A stretch of DNA of 29,377 bases, from positions 1-29,377 of the forward strand of contig JNEM01006409.1 in assembly GCA_000697335.1 (NCBI GenBank), in the 5' to 3' direction. The notes beneath the pieces are model-generated. The model was given only the letters and a program-made list of their open reading frames with translations, did no database searches and was not told where the DNA came from. This document shows, piece after piece, positions 1-11,672 of this stretch (the stretch's first letter is position 1; every line of letters starts with the position of its first letter). The translations under genes and the position numbers were made by a program. This stretch comes from Conidiobolus incongruus B7586 (Eukaryota > Entomophthoromycota > Entomophthoromycetes > Entomophthorales > Conidiobolaceae).

Positions 1-3000
1 TAATTTAAATTTTTTTAATATAACACATTATTAATTTTCATAATTTTAATAATTATTTAACCATATTTTATTATTTATTTCTTAAAAATTATCAATTTAA
101 AAAAATTTTTTTTAACTTTATTAATCTTATTTTACTAATTAAAATAAAATAAGATTAAATGTTTTTTATAAATAATTCAAATATTACTATGATTATTATT
201 TAATAATTTGAATATTAATATAAAATAATAAAATTATAACTAGTTAAAAAATTTTGGGTAATATAATTACCTATAATCAATTTGACTGTGATTTCAAATA
301 ATATGAAAAATGTTTTATAAAGCAAGCGTAAATATTAAGAGTTTATAAATATATGAAACTTTTAAAACCTGTTATAATAATTTAAAGAGGCATAGAATTT
401 AAATAATCAAGATTATAATTTAGCTTATACTAAAACCATGAATAATGTTTGACTATCCCAATAGAGCTAAAATCAAAAAGTATTAAAAATGATTGAACAT
501 ATAAAGTAATAGAAATTTGGTTTAAATTTAGAAGTAACTTAACCCTTTATTATTATTATTATTACTTCATAAATTACAATTATTATTAAAATATAATTTA
601 ACATCAAATTTAAAACAAAATATTATATAATTTTGTTTCCTCCTTTTTTATACCCTTTTAATTTTTTTAATATAATATTTTTTCCGATTGTTAATAAAAT
701 TAAAGCTGGTTGATGTTATTTTGTATTCAACTGAAATAGATTATAGTTAATAATTGGATTAAATTAAAATAAATATATTTTTACATATAGCCAATTTGTG
801 AGAGTTATATGGTTAGAATAATAGGACTATTTATTCTGGATTTGACTCTTGACTTAATGGTAAATTGGGTTGATTAAGGGGGGTTCAACCAATGCATTGA
901 GTAATTTTTGGATTACTCGGTCGGATTAAAAAAATAGTATGATATCAACCAGAATCATATTAAAATCTGAATGAATGCAGTTAGGTGTTATTAAATTATT
1001 TGATTTCTATTTTATTTTAATCTCCTCGTGTTTTCCTTTTTGATCTTAGTTTTATTCAACACTTTAAATTTTAATAGATAATTTTCAGACTAAATTATAA
1101 ATAATTAAAATAAAGGTTAACTTTTATATTTGATATTGTTAACTATAATTAATTAATTTTGAATACTATTGAACAATTCAAATTTAATATTTCCTGAGCT
1201 AATTAGTTTAATTATCAGTTTTAAAAATTCTTAAACTGCTTAATCATTATAACATTGATTAATAAAGTTGTTATTTTCAAAATAGAGTTATTTGATATAT
1301 AATTCCGGATGTAATATTTTGTATTTGTATTGATGGGTGAAACAGATTGTCTAAAAATAATTATTTAGAAATAATTGATGGTTTCTAATAAGATTTAAAG
1401 CCTCTAACATCTTATAATTTTATGAAATCATCATTTATAAATTAATAGATAGATTTAAAGGATAAATATTAAATAAAATAATTTTAGTAGTTATCTGATT
1501 TACATTAATATATATGTATATATATATATATATTCAAATAATATAATTTAGAAAAATTTCTCACCAGTTGTTAATATTTTAAAATTTTGAAAAATTGAAA
1601 ATAACAAATCAAGTTAATAGAAATAAAAAAATAAGAAATGGATCTAGATTTCTAAGTAATATTCAATATTCTTTTGGTTTATTAAAATTTGAAATTTTTC
1701 TAATTTTCCCCAAAGAATACGGAGCCAAGACTAGATGAAGCTATGTAAATGTTCAAGAAAGACCTCTGTTAACTAATCTCAGCTAATATACGTTATTCAA
1801 TTTGACATTATTAAATATTCAACATAGTCTATTTAAATAGGATATCTTTATATGGAAATTTAGTTCCGAGATATAGTGTTTTGTCTTTACAATCTAAATT
1901 TATTAATTTTCCTGTTCTGGGAATTTTAGGTTTAACAAATTTAATTCTAATAAGAATGGTTTTTGTAATAATATAAACTATACTATTATCACATATAAAA
2001 AACGTATAAGAATTTTTAACTAATAAAAGTTACTGTGTTAATTATAAAATATATAATTTCTATAAACTCACAACATTGTTTTGGATTTGAAATATATATT
2101 TGATAATTGTAATTCAGTAAGTTGTATTTAATGAAAAATTTTGATAGTTTTTTTGTTCAATTATATTTTCTATCAATTTTCAACATTCAATATATGAACT
2201 AATATTTGATCGCTATGAATATAATTTTATATTTTTTATATATATTAGAAGTATATTAAATTGGTTTACTTTCCAAAAATATCAATTTTTTATGAAAATC
2301 ATTGATAATATACACTCGTTTCAATTTTGTTATAATTGATTTTTTTAATATATATTTGAAATTTGAATATAATTTTTATTTGTAATTTAGTATAATATAA
2401 TTAAAAATAATTTACAAATATGTTAGTATTATTCATTCACATTTTTTTTAAAAAAAATATTTATACTAAAATTTAAATTTTAAACAATATTACATTTTTA
2501 ATATTTATAAATTTGAAATTTATATAAAAAATATAAATATAAATTATTAATAGTTATATCATAACCTGTAATATTATTAATTGTATATTAAAAGAAAATC
2601 CAAAAAATAATACTATATGATAATCTAATTGTTTTTATAATCAAGAATACTTTACCAATAAAAGTCAACAATATAAATAATATAAAAAACATATTTTCAT
2701 AATAAGAATGACTTTGTTATATATATTATATAAAATTAATATTTATTTATAATATTTTTATTTTGTATTTATTTAACAAAGAGAATCAATTTTAAAACAT
2801 TTATATAAAATATTGTTTTTAATCAATGATTAAAATATTTGTAATATATATATATATATATATATATTTTAAATTCAATTAGAAAAAAAAATATTCCAAA
2901 ATATTTTAAAGTAATTTAATTATTAATATCATAATTGTAAAATATTTAATAATATAAAATAAATAGCAATCTTCCACTTATATATACATATGATTTAGTT

Positions 3001-4433
3001 ATACTATCATTATTGTACAATATAAATTAAAATTTATAATGAATTAGTCTCACACAATATTATATTGAGTAACATTTGAAAATATATAAATTTATATCCA
3101 GCAGACAAGTTGTACCAACGAATATTTATTTGGAAGTTATAGTTTATATCAGATTATTTCATTAATTTTCATTTATATTAAATATTAATTCTAAACTTTG
3201 AATGAGAAAATGTTTGTATTTAAAAAGGTATTTATCGGTTAATATAAAATTTATTAAAATAGTATGATTTAAAACTTATATTACATTTATACTAAATTAA
3301 CTAATTTATTTATTAGCTATTTTTAGTATGACTATTAATGTTAATATAATAATAGGTTATTATTAGTAATTTGTTTTCAGTTGTACTGGATGAAAAATAT
3401 TAAAAATAAATACAATTGTCAGGGAGTTATAACATATAGAAGGATAAATATAATTCTATGGATAAGAAAATTGCCACCCGATTATACAATTTTTCATATT
3501 AAATTAAATATTTTAAAATATTAATTGAATAACCTATTTAGAATTTTAGATTTTTCAATATATAATATTAATATACTATAATGTTGAAATTGAATAAAAA
3601 TCATATCAATTAAAACAAGAAAAGTCAATCCATTTAATATATATATTTATCAATTAATAAAAAATTTATAAATATACCGGATAATAAGAGTAAAATACAA
3701 ATTTTTATCTGATTGAATTAAAAGAATTATATTTTTCTTAATAGATTTAGATGATTTAATACTTAGTTATTTATAGTAATTAATACGATAATTTAACATA
3801 TTCCAATTCATACCTGAATGGGTACAATACCAATACTATTAAAATAAAATCAATTGATAAGATTTTATCTATAATTTCTAAGAGTAAAATTCATAATTAT
3901 TCAAGTTTAAATCAAGTCAAAAATATATATCCAATTATATTTTAATATATAGCATTAGCTTATGATTTTTCAATATTGAATATATCCTGTTTAAATTGAT
4001 GATTTCATTGATGTATGCATTCTATTCAAGAATCTGAATTGTCAAAAATTCGAGTCTCTAATATACGACTATTACCCTTGTTATTTATATAATATTACCT
4101 CAATGAATATAATTAGTATAATGATCCAAAATAAATAATTATTAAATAAAAAATTAAAATAAATATTCTGAGTGGTAGATCATAACTATTAAATTTTTCA
4201 AATTGCAATAGCTGATAAACTAGATACTATATGACAATATATTTAAATTTCTAAATTAGATAACATTCCTTTATGTCTATGATCATAATATATCGATAAT
4301 ATTATATTGAATTAAATAATGATAGAATAATACCAATCAAACTATGAGAAAACAACTAGAGAGAAAGATTAATTGAATATAGTGGGATAGATTGATAGGT
4401 ATTTTATTGATTTGAGAGTATAATATACATTGA
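1..4433. other. Gene-free AT-rich DNA
   Basis: No reading frame of believable composition, no splice-linked exons and no protein family were recognised on either strand. The stretch is dominated by A/T words. It includes TA dinucleotide runs near 1508-1533 and 2843-2868. Slightly less AT-rich patches near 820-1000 and 1700-1950 were read on both strands without finding a product. It lies downstream of the minus-strand gene ending at 4434. Confidence 0.7.
1508..1533. repeat. TA-rich microsatellite
   Basis: A run of alternating T and A interrupted by one TG step, in gene-free DNA. Similar pure TA runs occur at about 2843-2868, 10426-10448 and 27855-27876. They look like ordinary slippage products of AT-rich DNA. 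Confidence 0.8.
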
Positions 4434-4670
4434 CTAGTCCTTGAGGTGGCCATTTTGACGTTTGAGACGTAAGTGAGGGTCGGTTAACAATTTATGACCC
4501 ATAGAGTATGTACCACCTAAAGAAAAGGTTAAAAATATAACTTATAGAAGGTATTATATTAACTTACCAGCTACACCACAGCCAACGACAATCATTAAAA
4601 CAGCTATCTCGGGGGAAAATTTCTTAGTGGCGAGGCGAGCACCTCTTTGAATAGCAGCTTTAGCGACCAT
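4434..4670 (-). CDS. B12D/NDUFA4-like small mitochondrial membrane protein, paralogue A (two exons)
   Basis: Two exons: 4670-4568 and 4516-4434, joined across a 51-nt intron with a GTAAGT donor and a TTTAG acceptor. The product is 61 aa and ends in TAG. A basic N-terminus (residues 1-18, many Lys/Arg) is followed by Pro-Glu at 20-21, one membrane segment at about 21-37, then a short charged tail containing a TDPHLRLKR stretch. A small basic head, a Pro-Glu just before a single membrane helix and an xDPxxR tail are the layout of the B12D/MLRQ (NDUFA4) family, inner-membrane proteins linked to complexes I and IV. The family call is inferred from this layout. The start is the only upstream ATG in frame and has an A-rich context. 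The gene is one of three paralogues in this window with an identical intron position. Confidence 0.75.
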
Positions 4671-4740
4671 ATTGTTGTAAGATTATGAAATTGATGACTT
4701 TGAAGATAGATTGATAAGTATTGAAGACCCTTTCTAACCC

Positions 4741-4748
4741 TTTTTATA
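4741..4748 (-). promoter_or_regulatory. TATA box of paralogue A
   Basis: TATAAAAA on the minus strand, about 71-78 nt before the ATG at 4670, inside a locally less AT-biased stretch (followed by GGGTT). The spacing matches TATA-like boxes before the other minus-strand genes here. In AT-rich DNA such words also occur by chance. Confidence 0.45.
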
Positions 4749-4749
4749 G

Positions 4750-5341
4750 TTTTAAGTGTTCTAGTTGGGAATGCATGTGATTAGTATTTGCTATTTGGGG
4801 AATGAAGTGTTCAAAAAGTTTTTCCAAAAGTTTATTAATTTCAACTAAATAGCGCATATCATTAGTTGAAAATTTTGAGGCAATTAATTTGATTCAATAA
4901 TTTTAATAGGAATTTAAACTTCTTTAATTCAATAGTATTCTTATCAATTTATGGTTTATTTTTAAGATGATTTAATGACTGTTAAATTACTATTCAAAAA
5001 TAGCTCAATACCATAATTACATCATTTTAATATAGCCTAATATTGATAATATTAGTCTATAATTATAATAAATTCATTAAATAATTTATTATAGTAACAA
5101 GTGATTTTATATTTATATTTTCAGAGATATAACATATAAAATATATTTCAATATCAGATTGGAATAAACATATTATCCTTCAGATAAAATAATTTATTCT
5201 TCAATATCAAAAATAAATAATTATCCATTAATATTCCGTAATAGTTTCTTATGATATATTTTTTTCAAATATCACTAACTTGATTTAATAAACTCTGGGT
5301 ATCACTTTTATTTCTTTATTGTAATTAGTAATTTTTAATAT
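4750..5341. other. AT-rich intergenic DNA
   Basis: Upstream flank of paralogue A. No gene, RNA or repeat was recognised between the promoter and the solo LTR. Confidence 0.6.
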
Positions 5342-5675
5342 TGTCGCGAATTGGGAGGTCTGCTCGCCTTTCAACTTTAACCATCAGTCAAGATTCCAGA
5401 TGTAATACACCTACAAATATCATGAACAATCCTTGCACAATGGGAAATTCCAGACTACAGCAGAAGTTAGAGTTTCAGCACATTAGAAAAGGATCAACCA
5501 CACTATAAAATAGCCACTGGACAGACATTTGCTGGACGATCACTTCCATCAGGGCCACGCCCTGCATTTTGATATTTTAATAAAACCTCTCTAAAGTATC
5601 TCGTTAGTCATCTTTGGCCCATTTCATCGAATTCACGTGATCTTTATTGCAAGACTACTTTCCAGAAGCCTTGCA
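5342..5675 (+). mobile_element. Probable solo LTR of an LTR retrotransposon (fossil)
   Basis: A 334-bp island of much higher GC than its flanks. It begins TGTCGCGA and ends TTGCA, so it has the TG...CA ends of an LTR. It carries a TATA box (TATAAAATAG) at about 5504-5513 and AATAAA at about 5579, in the order promoter then poly(A) signal, which sets the orientation as plus. The 4 bp before it and the 4 bp after it are both ATAT, consistent with a target-site duplication, although this is weak evidence in AT-rich DNA. No internal coding region or second LTR is present, so it looks like the product of LTR-LTR recombination. Family within Ty3/Gypsy or Copia is undetermined. Confidence 0.55.
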
Positions 5676-6412
5676 ATATAAAATAGTAAAATATTGTTGA
5701 TTTAATAATTTTGAAATTTGATAATTATTCAAATCAAATAAGATTCAGGAGAAAATTAAAGTTGTAAAATGTATATAATTTCAAAGACCTTAGATAATAA
5801 TTTATAAATATTAAATATATTAGTTTTTGTTCTTTGATAATTATTTAATTTTATAAACTCTCCAATATAGGCTAGTGAATTGAATCTCAAATATTTTCTT
5901 TTAATAATTTTATGATAAAATTGTTAAAATATTATCAAGGATTGAAAATATATTAGTAAATAGATATATAGATATTAAAGTTGTTCTAGAAACATTTAAA
6001 TACGATATTTAATCAAATGATACAAAATACTATGTATTGATTTTAAATAGTGATATTTACTATCAACCTGTAAATTTTAAATAAAATATATACAATAGAT
6101 ATTTTATTAAGATAAAAAATATTGGAAATTTAATTATTTTGATATATTATTTCATAATACATTTCAAAAATTTCTATTGAAAATTAAGTAGTATATATAA
6201 TATTTTATAATCCTGAGTTAAATGCTTTAATATTTTAAAATTTATTTGTTATTATAAAGACTAAACTTTAATAATCTCATTCAAAATAAAAATACAACTC
6301 TATTTTATATAAACCAATTATACAATATATATCATATTAATGATATATTGTAATTTCAATATTCAATTTATTCTCACAGTATTTATTCAAAAGGCAATAT
6401 CATGCTTGAATT
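5676..6412. other. AT-rich intergenic DNA
   Basis: Between the solo LTR and the 3' end of paralogue B. I see no coding potential, RNA gene or repeat in it. Confidence 0.6.
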
Positions 6413-6677
6413 TTAATTATGTTCATTCCTTTTTTCTGCAATAACATCTTCTGGCTTACGATGAAAATCAGGCTTACGAACGTGTTTATCATATATTAAA
6501 TGAACACCCCCTATTAATAGAAAAAAAATAATTTAATAAATATGTTGATTAGTAATGTTGTTAAAATTATTTACACAGTGATACTGCTGTAATCAATACA
6601 CCAACAACCGTAAACTCAGGAATGTTACTTTTAAAAGTAAACTTTCTTGTATCATTGAATTTGTAAGGGAATACCAT
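6413..6677 (-). CDS. B12D/NDUFA4-like small mitochondrial membrane protein, paralogue B (two exons)
   Basis: Exons 6677-6575 and 6510-6413 are joined across a 64-nt intron (GTAAAT donor, AATAG acceptor), giving 66 aa ending in TAA. Exon 1 is 103 nt, the same length as in paralogue A, and the Pro-Glu pair again lies at residues 20-21. One membrane helix spans about 21-38. It is followed by a HLIYDKHVRKPDF stretch and a charged Lys/Glu/Arg tail. As in A, the intron splits the codon 15 residues after the Pro in phase 1, and the next residue is Gly. Sequence identity to A is low, so homology rests on this architecture. The likely place is the mitochondrial inner membrane, as for the MLRQ/B12D family. 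The ATG has an ACCATGG context. Confidence 0.7.
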
Positions 6678-6730
6678 GGTGATCAATAAGATTAGACAAT
6701 AATGATTTTAACAACACTGAATCAATTGCT

Positions 6731-6764
6731 CTTATATAGAGTTGGATTTTAAAGAATTACGTCA
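6731..6764 (-). promoter_or_regulatory. TATA box and TGACGTAA site of paralogue B
   Basis: The minus strand reads TATATAAG at 6738-6731, 54-61 nt before the ATG. TGACGTAA, a CREB/ATF-type bZIP half-palindrome, lies further upstream at 6764-6757. A TGACGTTA site occurs similarly upstream of paralogue C. Both words are seen; their function is inferred. Confidence 0.4.
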
Positions 6765-7202
6765 TAATAATTCATACTGTGATCATGAATTATTAAATAA
6801 ATGATATAATATTAATAACATTATGATAAATACTCAAGATTAAAACACTTTCAAGTGATAATTTGTTTGGATAAGTAAAATTTAAGAAACTTTGGCCTAT
6901 TTATCGATTACTTTTCAATTTATACGAATCTTGAACGAATATAACAATTAAAATAGTCACAAAAATTTCTATATGAGACTAAACAAAGTATGGATAAATA
7001 AATAAATAAAAATAGAAGAATATTTTGAGAATTTATAAAATTAAATAATTTTAAATCAAAAATAATTAAAATAAAAAAACAAAATTTTATAAAAACAACG
7101 AAAAAAGTATATATTACTATAACATGCTCATTTTAATCCAAATTAAAAAAATAAATTTGGGAACGAAATGAGTCAAATAAGGAAATGATATTCCCTATTG
7201 GT
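6765..7202. other. AT-rich intergenic DNA
   Basis: Upstream flank of paralogue B and downstream flank of the PP2A scaffold gene. Nothing else was recognised. Confidence 0.6.
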
Positions 7203-9764
7203 TCAATATAAATTTAATACGGAAGCTGTAAATTAATTGGTTTTGAAAAAATTATTTAACTAAAGAAATATAAGTTAGTCATTTGACAAATAATTAATAT
7301 TATATTTAATTTACCTGAGAGAAGTGCACGATGAGCATAATATTGAACATCTTGATCTTTGTCTTCGTTCAATTTAGTCAAAACGGCTACTACTTGACCG
7401 TGTATCAAGGATTCGATTTCAGGATTCTGTTTGAGAACTGGGACGAGAGCTTCCAAAGATTTGGCAACATTGAAGCGAATGTTGGGAATAGGGTCATTCA
7501 CCAAGTTGGCGACAGTGGGGAAAATCTGATCTTTAATAACATCGGGTGTGACGGAGGGAGCGAGAGTTGTGATGGCAAAGATAGTGGTCATTCTGTATAA
7601 GTAGTTAGGGTGGTTAGCCATGGCAAGAATCTTTGGGAGAATAGTAGCCTTGGACCATTCAACACCAAAAATTTCAGTGAGCTTCTTGAGATTGAGAGTG
7701 GCAGCTTCACGGATAGCAAATACAGAATCGCCAAGCCAAGACATGCACAGATTACCCAGCTTTTCGTCAAAGAATTCAACACCCAGTTGAGTAGCGAGAA
7801 GAGGGATGTATTCGATAATAGCAAGACGGACACGCCATTGCTTATCTTCAGCAAGTTGGATGATAGCAGGGAGTAAAGATTGGGAAAGAAGTTCAACACC
7901 AATAATGCGGTTGACAGCTTCGAGATTGGAAATAATGTTAAGTCTAACTTCAGGGATTTCATCCTTCAATAACACCATAAACAAAGGTAATAGATGTTCG
8001 ATAGTATCTTCTTTGCCAAAGATAGGGGTCAACCCACTGATATTGTTGGCAACAGCAGTACGAACATGTTGGGATTGGTCACTGACCAATTCCTTTAAGA
8101 TATCTAAGAGATGAATGTGGACATTTTGAGCGCCAATTAATTCACCAAATCCAGGAATTTGAGATGCGGCAGAAGTTCTGACTTCAGCTTCGTTATCCTT
8201 GAGAAGATTTTTGTAGTGGGCAATGAGTTCTTGCTCAATCAATTTAGGCCCAGACACCTTAGCTAACTATATATAAATATATTAATTAAAATTGCTAGAA
8301 ATAAAATGACCAAGTAATCTTACATTAGTAAAGTTTTGAGCAACAATATATCTAACTCTCCAAGACTTATCAGTGCATAATTTCTTGATAGTTTCTAATA
8401 GTTGGGATTCAACTTCGTCATGACCAATAAAATCGGCGACAACTATTAAAGATTCAACAGAAAGTAAACGAACTGAATCCTATTAGAAAGTAATTTATGT
8501 TATTATGTTATGGAGATATCGAATTATATCGAAAAATGAATATTACTTGATCATCTTCAACGATTTGATTGATCATCGGCAGACAATCGGAAAAGGCGTA
8601 TTCTTTGCCTAGAACTTGAGCAAAAGTCTATAATTAAAATTAATATAAAATTTAATAATTTTAATAATTTAGTTAATTACCTTTAATTCAGTGGCACTGG
8701 CTCTTCTAACCATAGGTGTATCATCATGAATAAGACCGATATATAACCTATTTAAAAAAATAATGTTAAGAAAATCAAATGACTTATTTAAAATAAATAA
8801 AAATACTTTCTCAGTTGTTCTTGAATTGCTGAGTTAACCTTAGGATAACATTGAGAGAAAAGACCACAGGCACTAACACGACAGTTGAACCAGGGACCAG
8901 TAGCAAGGCGTTGAATTAAAGGAATATAATGTTCTTCAATTTGTTGAGTTGATAAAACTGAGCAAATTTTGTTTAAAGATTCAACAGCCTAAAATTTTAT
9001 GGAATCAATTATTAGAATTTAATTCTTGAGTTAGATTATCAATCAACTAAATCTATATGTTATATATGAGGTATTTTTGATAAATTCGGTAGAAATATAA
9101 TTGTTGTGATGTTGAAAAGTGAGATCTTATACAATTTGACCATATCTGATAAATAGTTATTGACACTCCCATAAATATTACACTTATAAAATTATGATCC
9201 CTTATGAAAATTTCACTCTTTCAAAATGTGTTGATAAATATACCAACATTAAAATAATCCTCTCATCATTTCCTATACAGCACAACACAAAACCTCAAAT
9301 GATTACAGATTACAAACCCTTAAAAAAGAAGTGAAAAAATTACCTTATTCCTAACAACAGTTTCTTCGACGGAAGAGAGATTTTCTAAACTCTTCAATAA
9401 AAGGTGACTATATTCGGAACCTCCGATAAGAGGGACGAAATTACCCAACTCTTCAGCTAAGACGCATAAAACTTCATCTTCGTCATCAATAGAATCTAAA
9501 TAATGAAATAAACATAAAGATTAAAAATAGAAGATAATAGGTTATACCATCTAAAAAGGGGATTAACTCATTTCTCGTCCTTTCGGGACCGAGAGCCAAA
9601 GCTATGGTAGAAATTCTGCGAATGGAATTTAAACGGAGAGAGAGGTCCTCATGCTTGAGTTCGTCCATCAATACTGCGATAGGATACAAAGTTTCGTCCA
9701 TATCGGCGGCATTTTCCAAGTTACTTAATTCGGAAGGGTTGACCTGAGGTAAAGTTGGATCCAT
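7203..9764 (-). CDS. TPD3: PP2A scaffold (A/PR65) subunit, HEAT-repeat protein, eight exons
   Basis: Scaffold of protein phosphatase 2A: it holds the catalytic C subunit and a regulatory B subunit on a horseshoe of HEAT repeats in cytosol and nucleus. I place eight exons on the minus strand: 9764-9548, 9495-9344, 8988-8807, 8747-8681, 8627-8547, 8479-8324, 8266-7315 and 7225-7203. They sum to 1830 nt, 609 aa ending in TGA, close to animal PR65 (about 590) and yeast Tpd3 (about 635). Frame is kept across every junction. Family hallmarks include [41 protein letters not shown] and DKQWRVRLA, the last residues of successive HEAT units. Introns are 52, 355, 59, 53, 67, 57 and 89 nt; the second is unusually long. 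The last exon is only 23 nt and completes an ALLSASVLNLY end resembling the usual ALTVLSLA; an alternative acceptor nearer the donor would give a shorter tail. Confidence 0.95.
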
Positions 9765-9788
9765 TTTAAAACTTATTCAATGACTATA

Positions 9789-9796
9789 CTTTTATA
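9789..9796 (-). promoter_or_regulatory. TATA box of the PP2A scaffold gene
   Basis: TATAAAAG on the minus strand, 25-32 nt before the ATG at 9764. This is unusually close for a TATA box with a normal 5' UTR, so the transcript leader would be very short if this box is used. Confidence 0.4.
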
Positions 9797-10551
9797 ACTA
9801 AAGAGTTTAACAAAGGAAAACTATAGAAATGTAAATTTTATGACTTGGATTCTATCTCCTCAATTTCATCTCCCATTGATTACCTCATTCAATTTATTGT
9901 TGATTTTAACTATTTTCAAATTTAACGTTTGTATTTTTGATTATATCAAATAATCAATAGATTATATTCTAATAACATAATAATTCACTTGTAAATAAAA
10001 TTATATTCGAAACTATTTCAATCATATAATGAATGTTTTATCATTATTTACACTATTTATTATTTAATAAAATTTTAATAATTATTAGATTTGAAGAGGT
10101 GCTAGATTTTACAAATAATAAAATATTTTAATTTGATATCAGCATTAAAGTGTAATTAATATACCTTTAATATTAATTCATAAACAAAATAAATATAGTA
10201 TGGTATCCTTTTTTCAATATATACAATCAAAAATTATTTTCTGTTTATTTATATATTACATTTAATTAATACAATCTAAAATTTTTTATTAATATTCTAT
10301 TTCATCGTTTAATCTATATAATAGCATTAAAATTGTATTCATTTTATTAATGATAGTTAAAAATCTATCAAAGTGTATTTTTTAATAATAATAATGCCAA
10401 CTATTGAAAATTATAGTTGACATAAATATATATATATATATATATATTCAATGTTAACTTTAATTATTAATCAAAATTCAAATATTTTAATTTTTATTAC
10501 AATTTGATTATTATATCATTTCAACAGCAGAGCATCAACTTATATATTTAA
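9797..10551. other. AT-rich intergenic DNA with a TA run
   Basis: Between the PP2A scaffold gene and paralogue C. It contains a TA microsatellite at about 10426-10448 and nothing else recognisable. Confidence 0.6.
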
Positions 10552-10814
10552 CTAATGTCTAATTTGAGTATCATTTTGGCTGCCACCAGATACTTTACTA
10601 TCCTGAGCATTTTCATTTTGAGGGGTTGATCTCGCCTTTCTAGAAAAGACATAACTTCCAGCTAAATATTATATTAATATATGAAATTTATAGTAGTCTG
10701 ATTAATGAATTTACCTAACATTGTACCACCAACAATTAAAAATAGAGTAGATAATTCGGGATGGTAGGGCTTCAACTTGAAAGTTTTGGCACGATTAAGA
10801 TTATTTTGATTCAT
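10552..10814 (-). CDS. B12D/NDUFA4-like small mitochondrial membrane protein, paralogue C (two exons)
   Basis: Exons 10814-10715 and 10661-10552 are joined across a 53-nt intron (GTAAAT donor, TTTAG acceptor), giving 69 aa ending in TAG. The basic head (residues 1-16) precedes Pro-Glu at 19-20 and one membrane helix at about 21-38. The tail after an SRKAR cluster is a low-complexity Gln/Asn/Ser stretch unlike the tails of paralogues A and B. The intron again falls 15 residues after the Pro, in phase 1, and the next residue is Gly, exactly as in A and B. The helix VGGTMLAGSY is glycine-rich like the family's membrane segment. Function is inferred as a mitochondrial inner-membrane accessory protein; the polar tail could be a lineage-specific change. 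Confidence 0.7.
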
Positions 10815-10873
10815 TTTTCACCGAAATTTTTTTTAAAATACAAATAATATTGTTAGAAGGAGGATTTTAGTGG

Positions 10874-10932
10874 TATTTATATCAATTTTTAGGTATGTAA
10901 GATTGGTTTGAAAAGATGTCAAAATAACGTCA
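10874..10932 (-). promoter_or_regulatory. TATA box and TGACGTTA site of paralogue C
   Basis: TATAAATA on the minus strand at 10881-10874, 60-67 nt before the ATG. TGACGTTA at 10932-10925 lies about 110 nt upstream. The pairing of a TATA box with a TGACGT core repeats what is seen before paralogue B, and the ATATAAATAC context is also found before the CorA-like gene. Confidence 0.4.
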
Positions 10933-11672
10933 TCATGAAATGGTGATCTAATTTTTGGAATTGCTATTATTTTAATTTGATATTTTTGTAGACAATAATC
11001 ATTAAACTAATTGCTTAAAATATTAAGGATGAATTTAATTACATATAGAAAATATACAAAGTTAAGAAATAATTAAATATTGTAATTTATAAAAAATATC
11101 TATTAAAAATATCAATAATTTTCTAATTCAAAATTTTGTAATTTATTCAACAATAATCAATCGAATTACCAAAAATACTTTAATTTGAAACTGATGAGGT
11201 AATGATGAAATCTAAAATAGTTAGAACAATGTATGGCTGGTTGGCAATTTTATGATATCATTTTTAACAGATATAATCAATAAATTGAAAACATTATAAT
11301 TAATAAAAATTTTATAATGTAATATAAAACATCATTGTTAATGTTTATTTGATAAATTGAAATTATTTACTACATAAAATTATTTTTTTAAATTTCATTT
11401 TTGAATTTTGAAAAAAAAAACTGTTTCCAAACTTAATAAAATCAATTTGATATTCTCAAATTTACAATTTTATTACAAGAGACTAATTGATAATTATATA
11501 TATTAATCATTATACAAATTTATTACTTCATCATATAAAAATAATTGATGAAAAATCATATAATAATAAACTATATCTAATTTAAATATTCAAACATTAT
11601 AATGTTATATTTTAATTAAAATCTCGAATTAGTAAAATATGTATTTGATTATCAGTAAAAATGAATTTGTTA
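10933..11672. other. AT-rich intergenic DNA
   Basis: Flank between paralogue C and the CorA-like gene. I see no gene, RNA or repeat here. Confidence 0.6.

Noticed and set aside
860-900. GGTTCAACC as a tRNA B box
   Set aside because: No A box or clover-leaf pairing at a suitable distance upstream.
7331-8114. Several plus-strand and minus-strand open frames of 88-124 codons within the PP2A scaffold gene
   Set aside because: They are shadows of the strongly supported HEAT-repeat frame, with no family features of their own.
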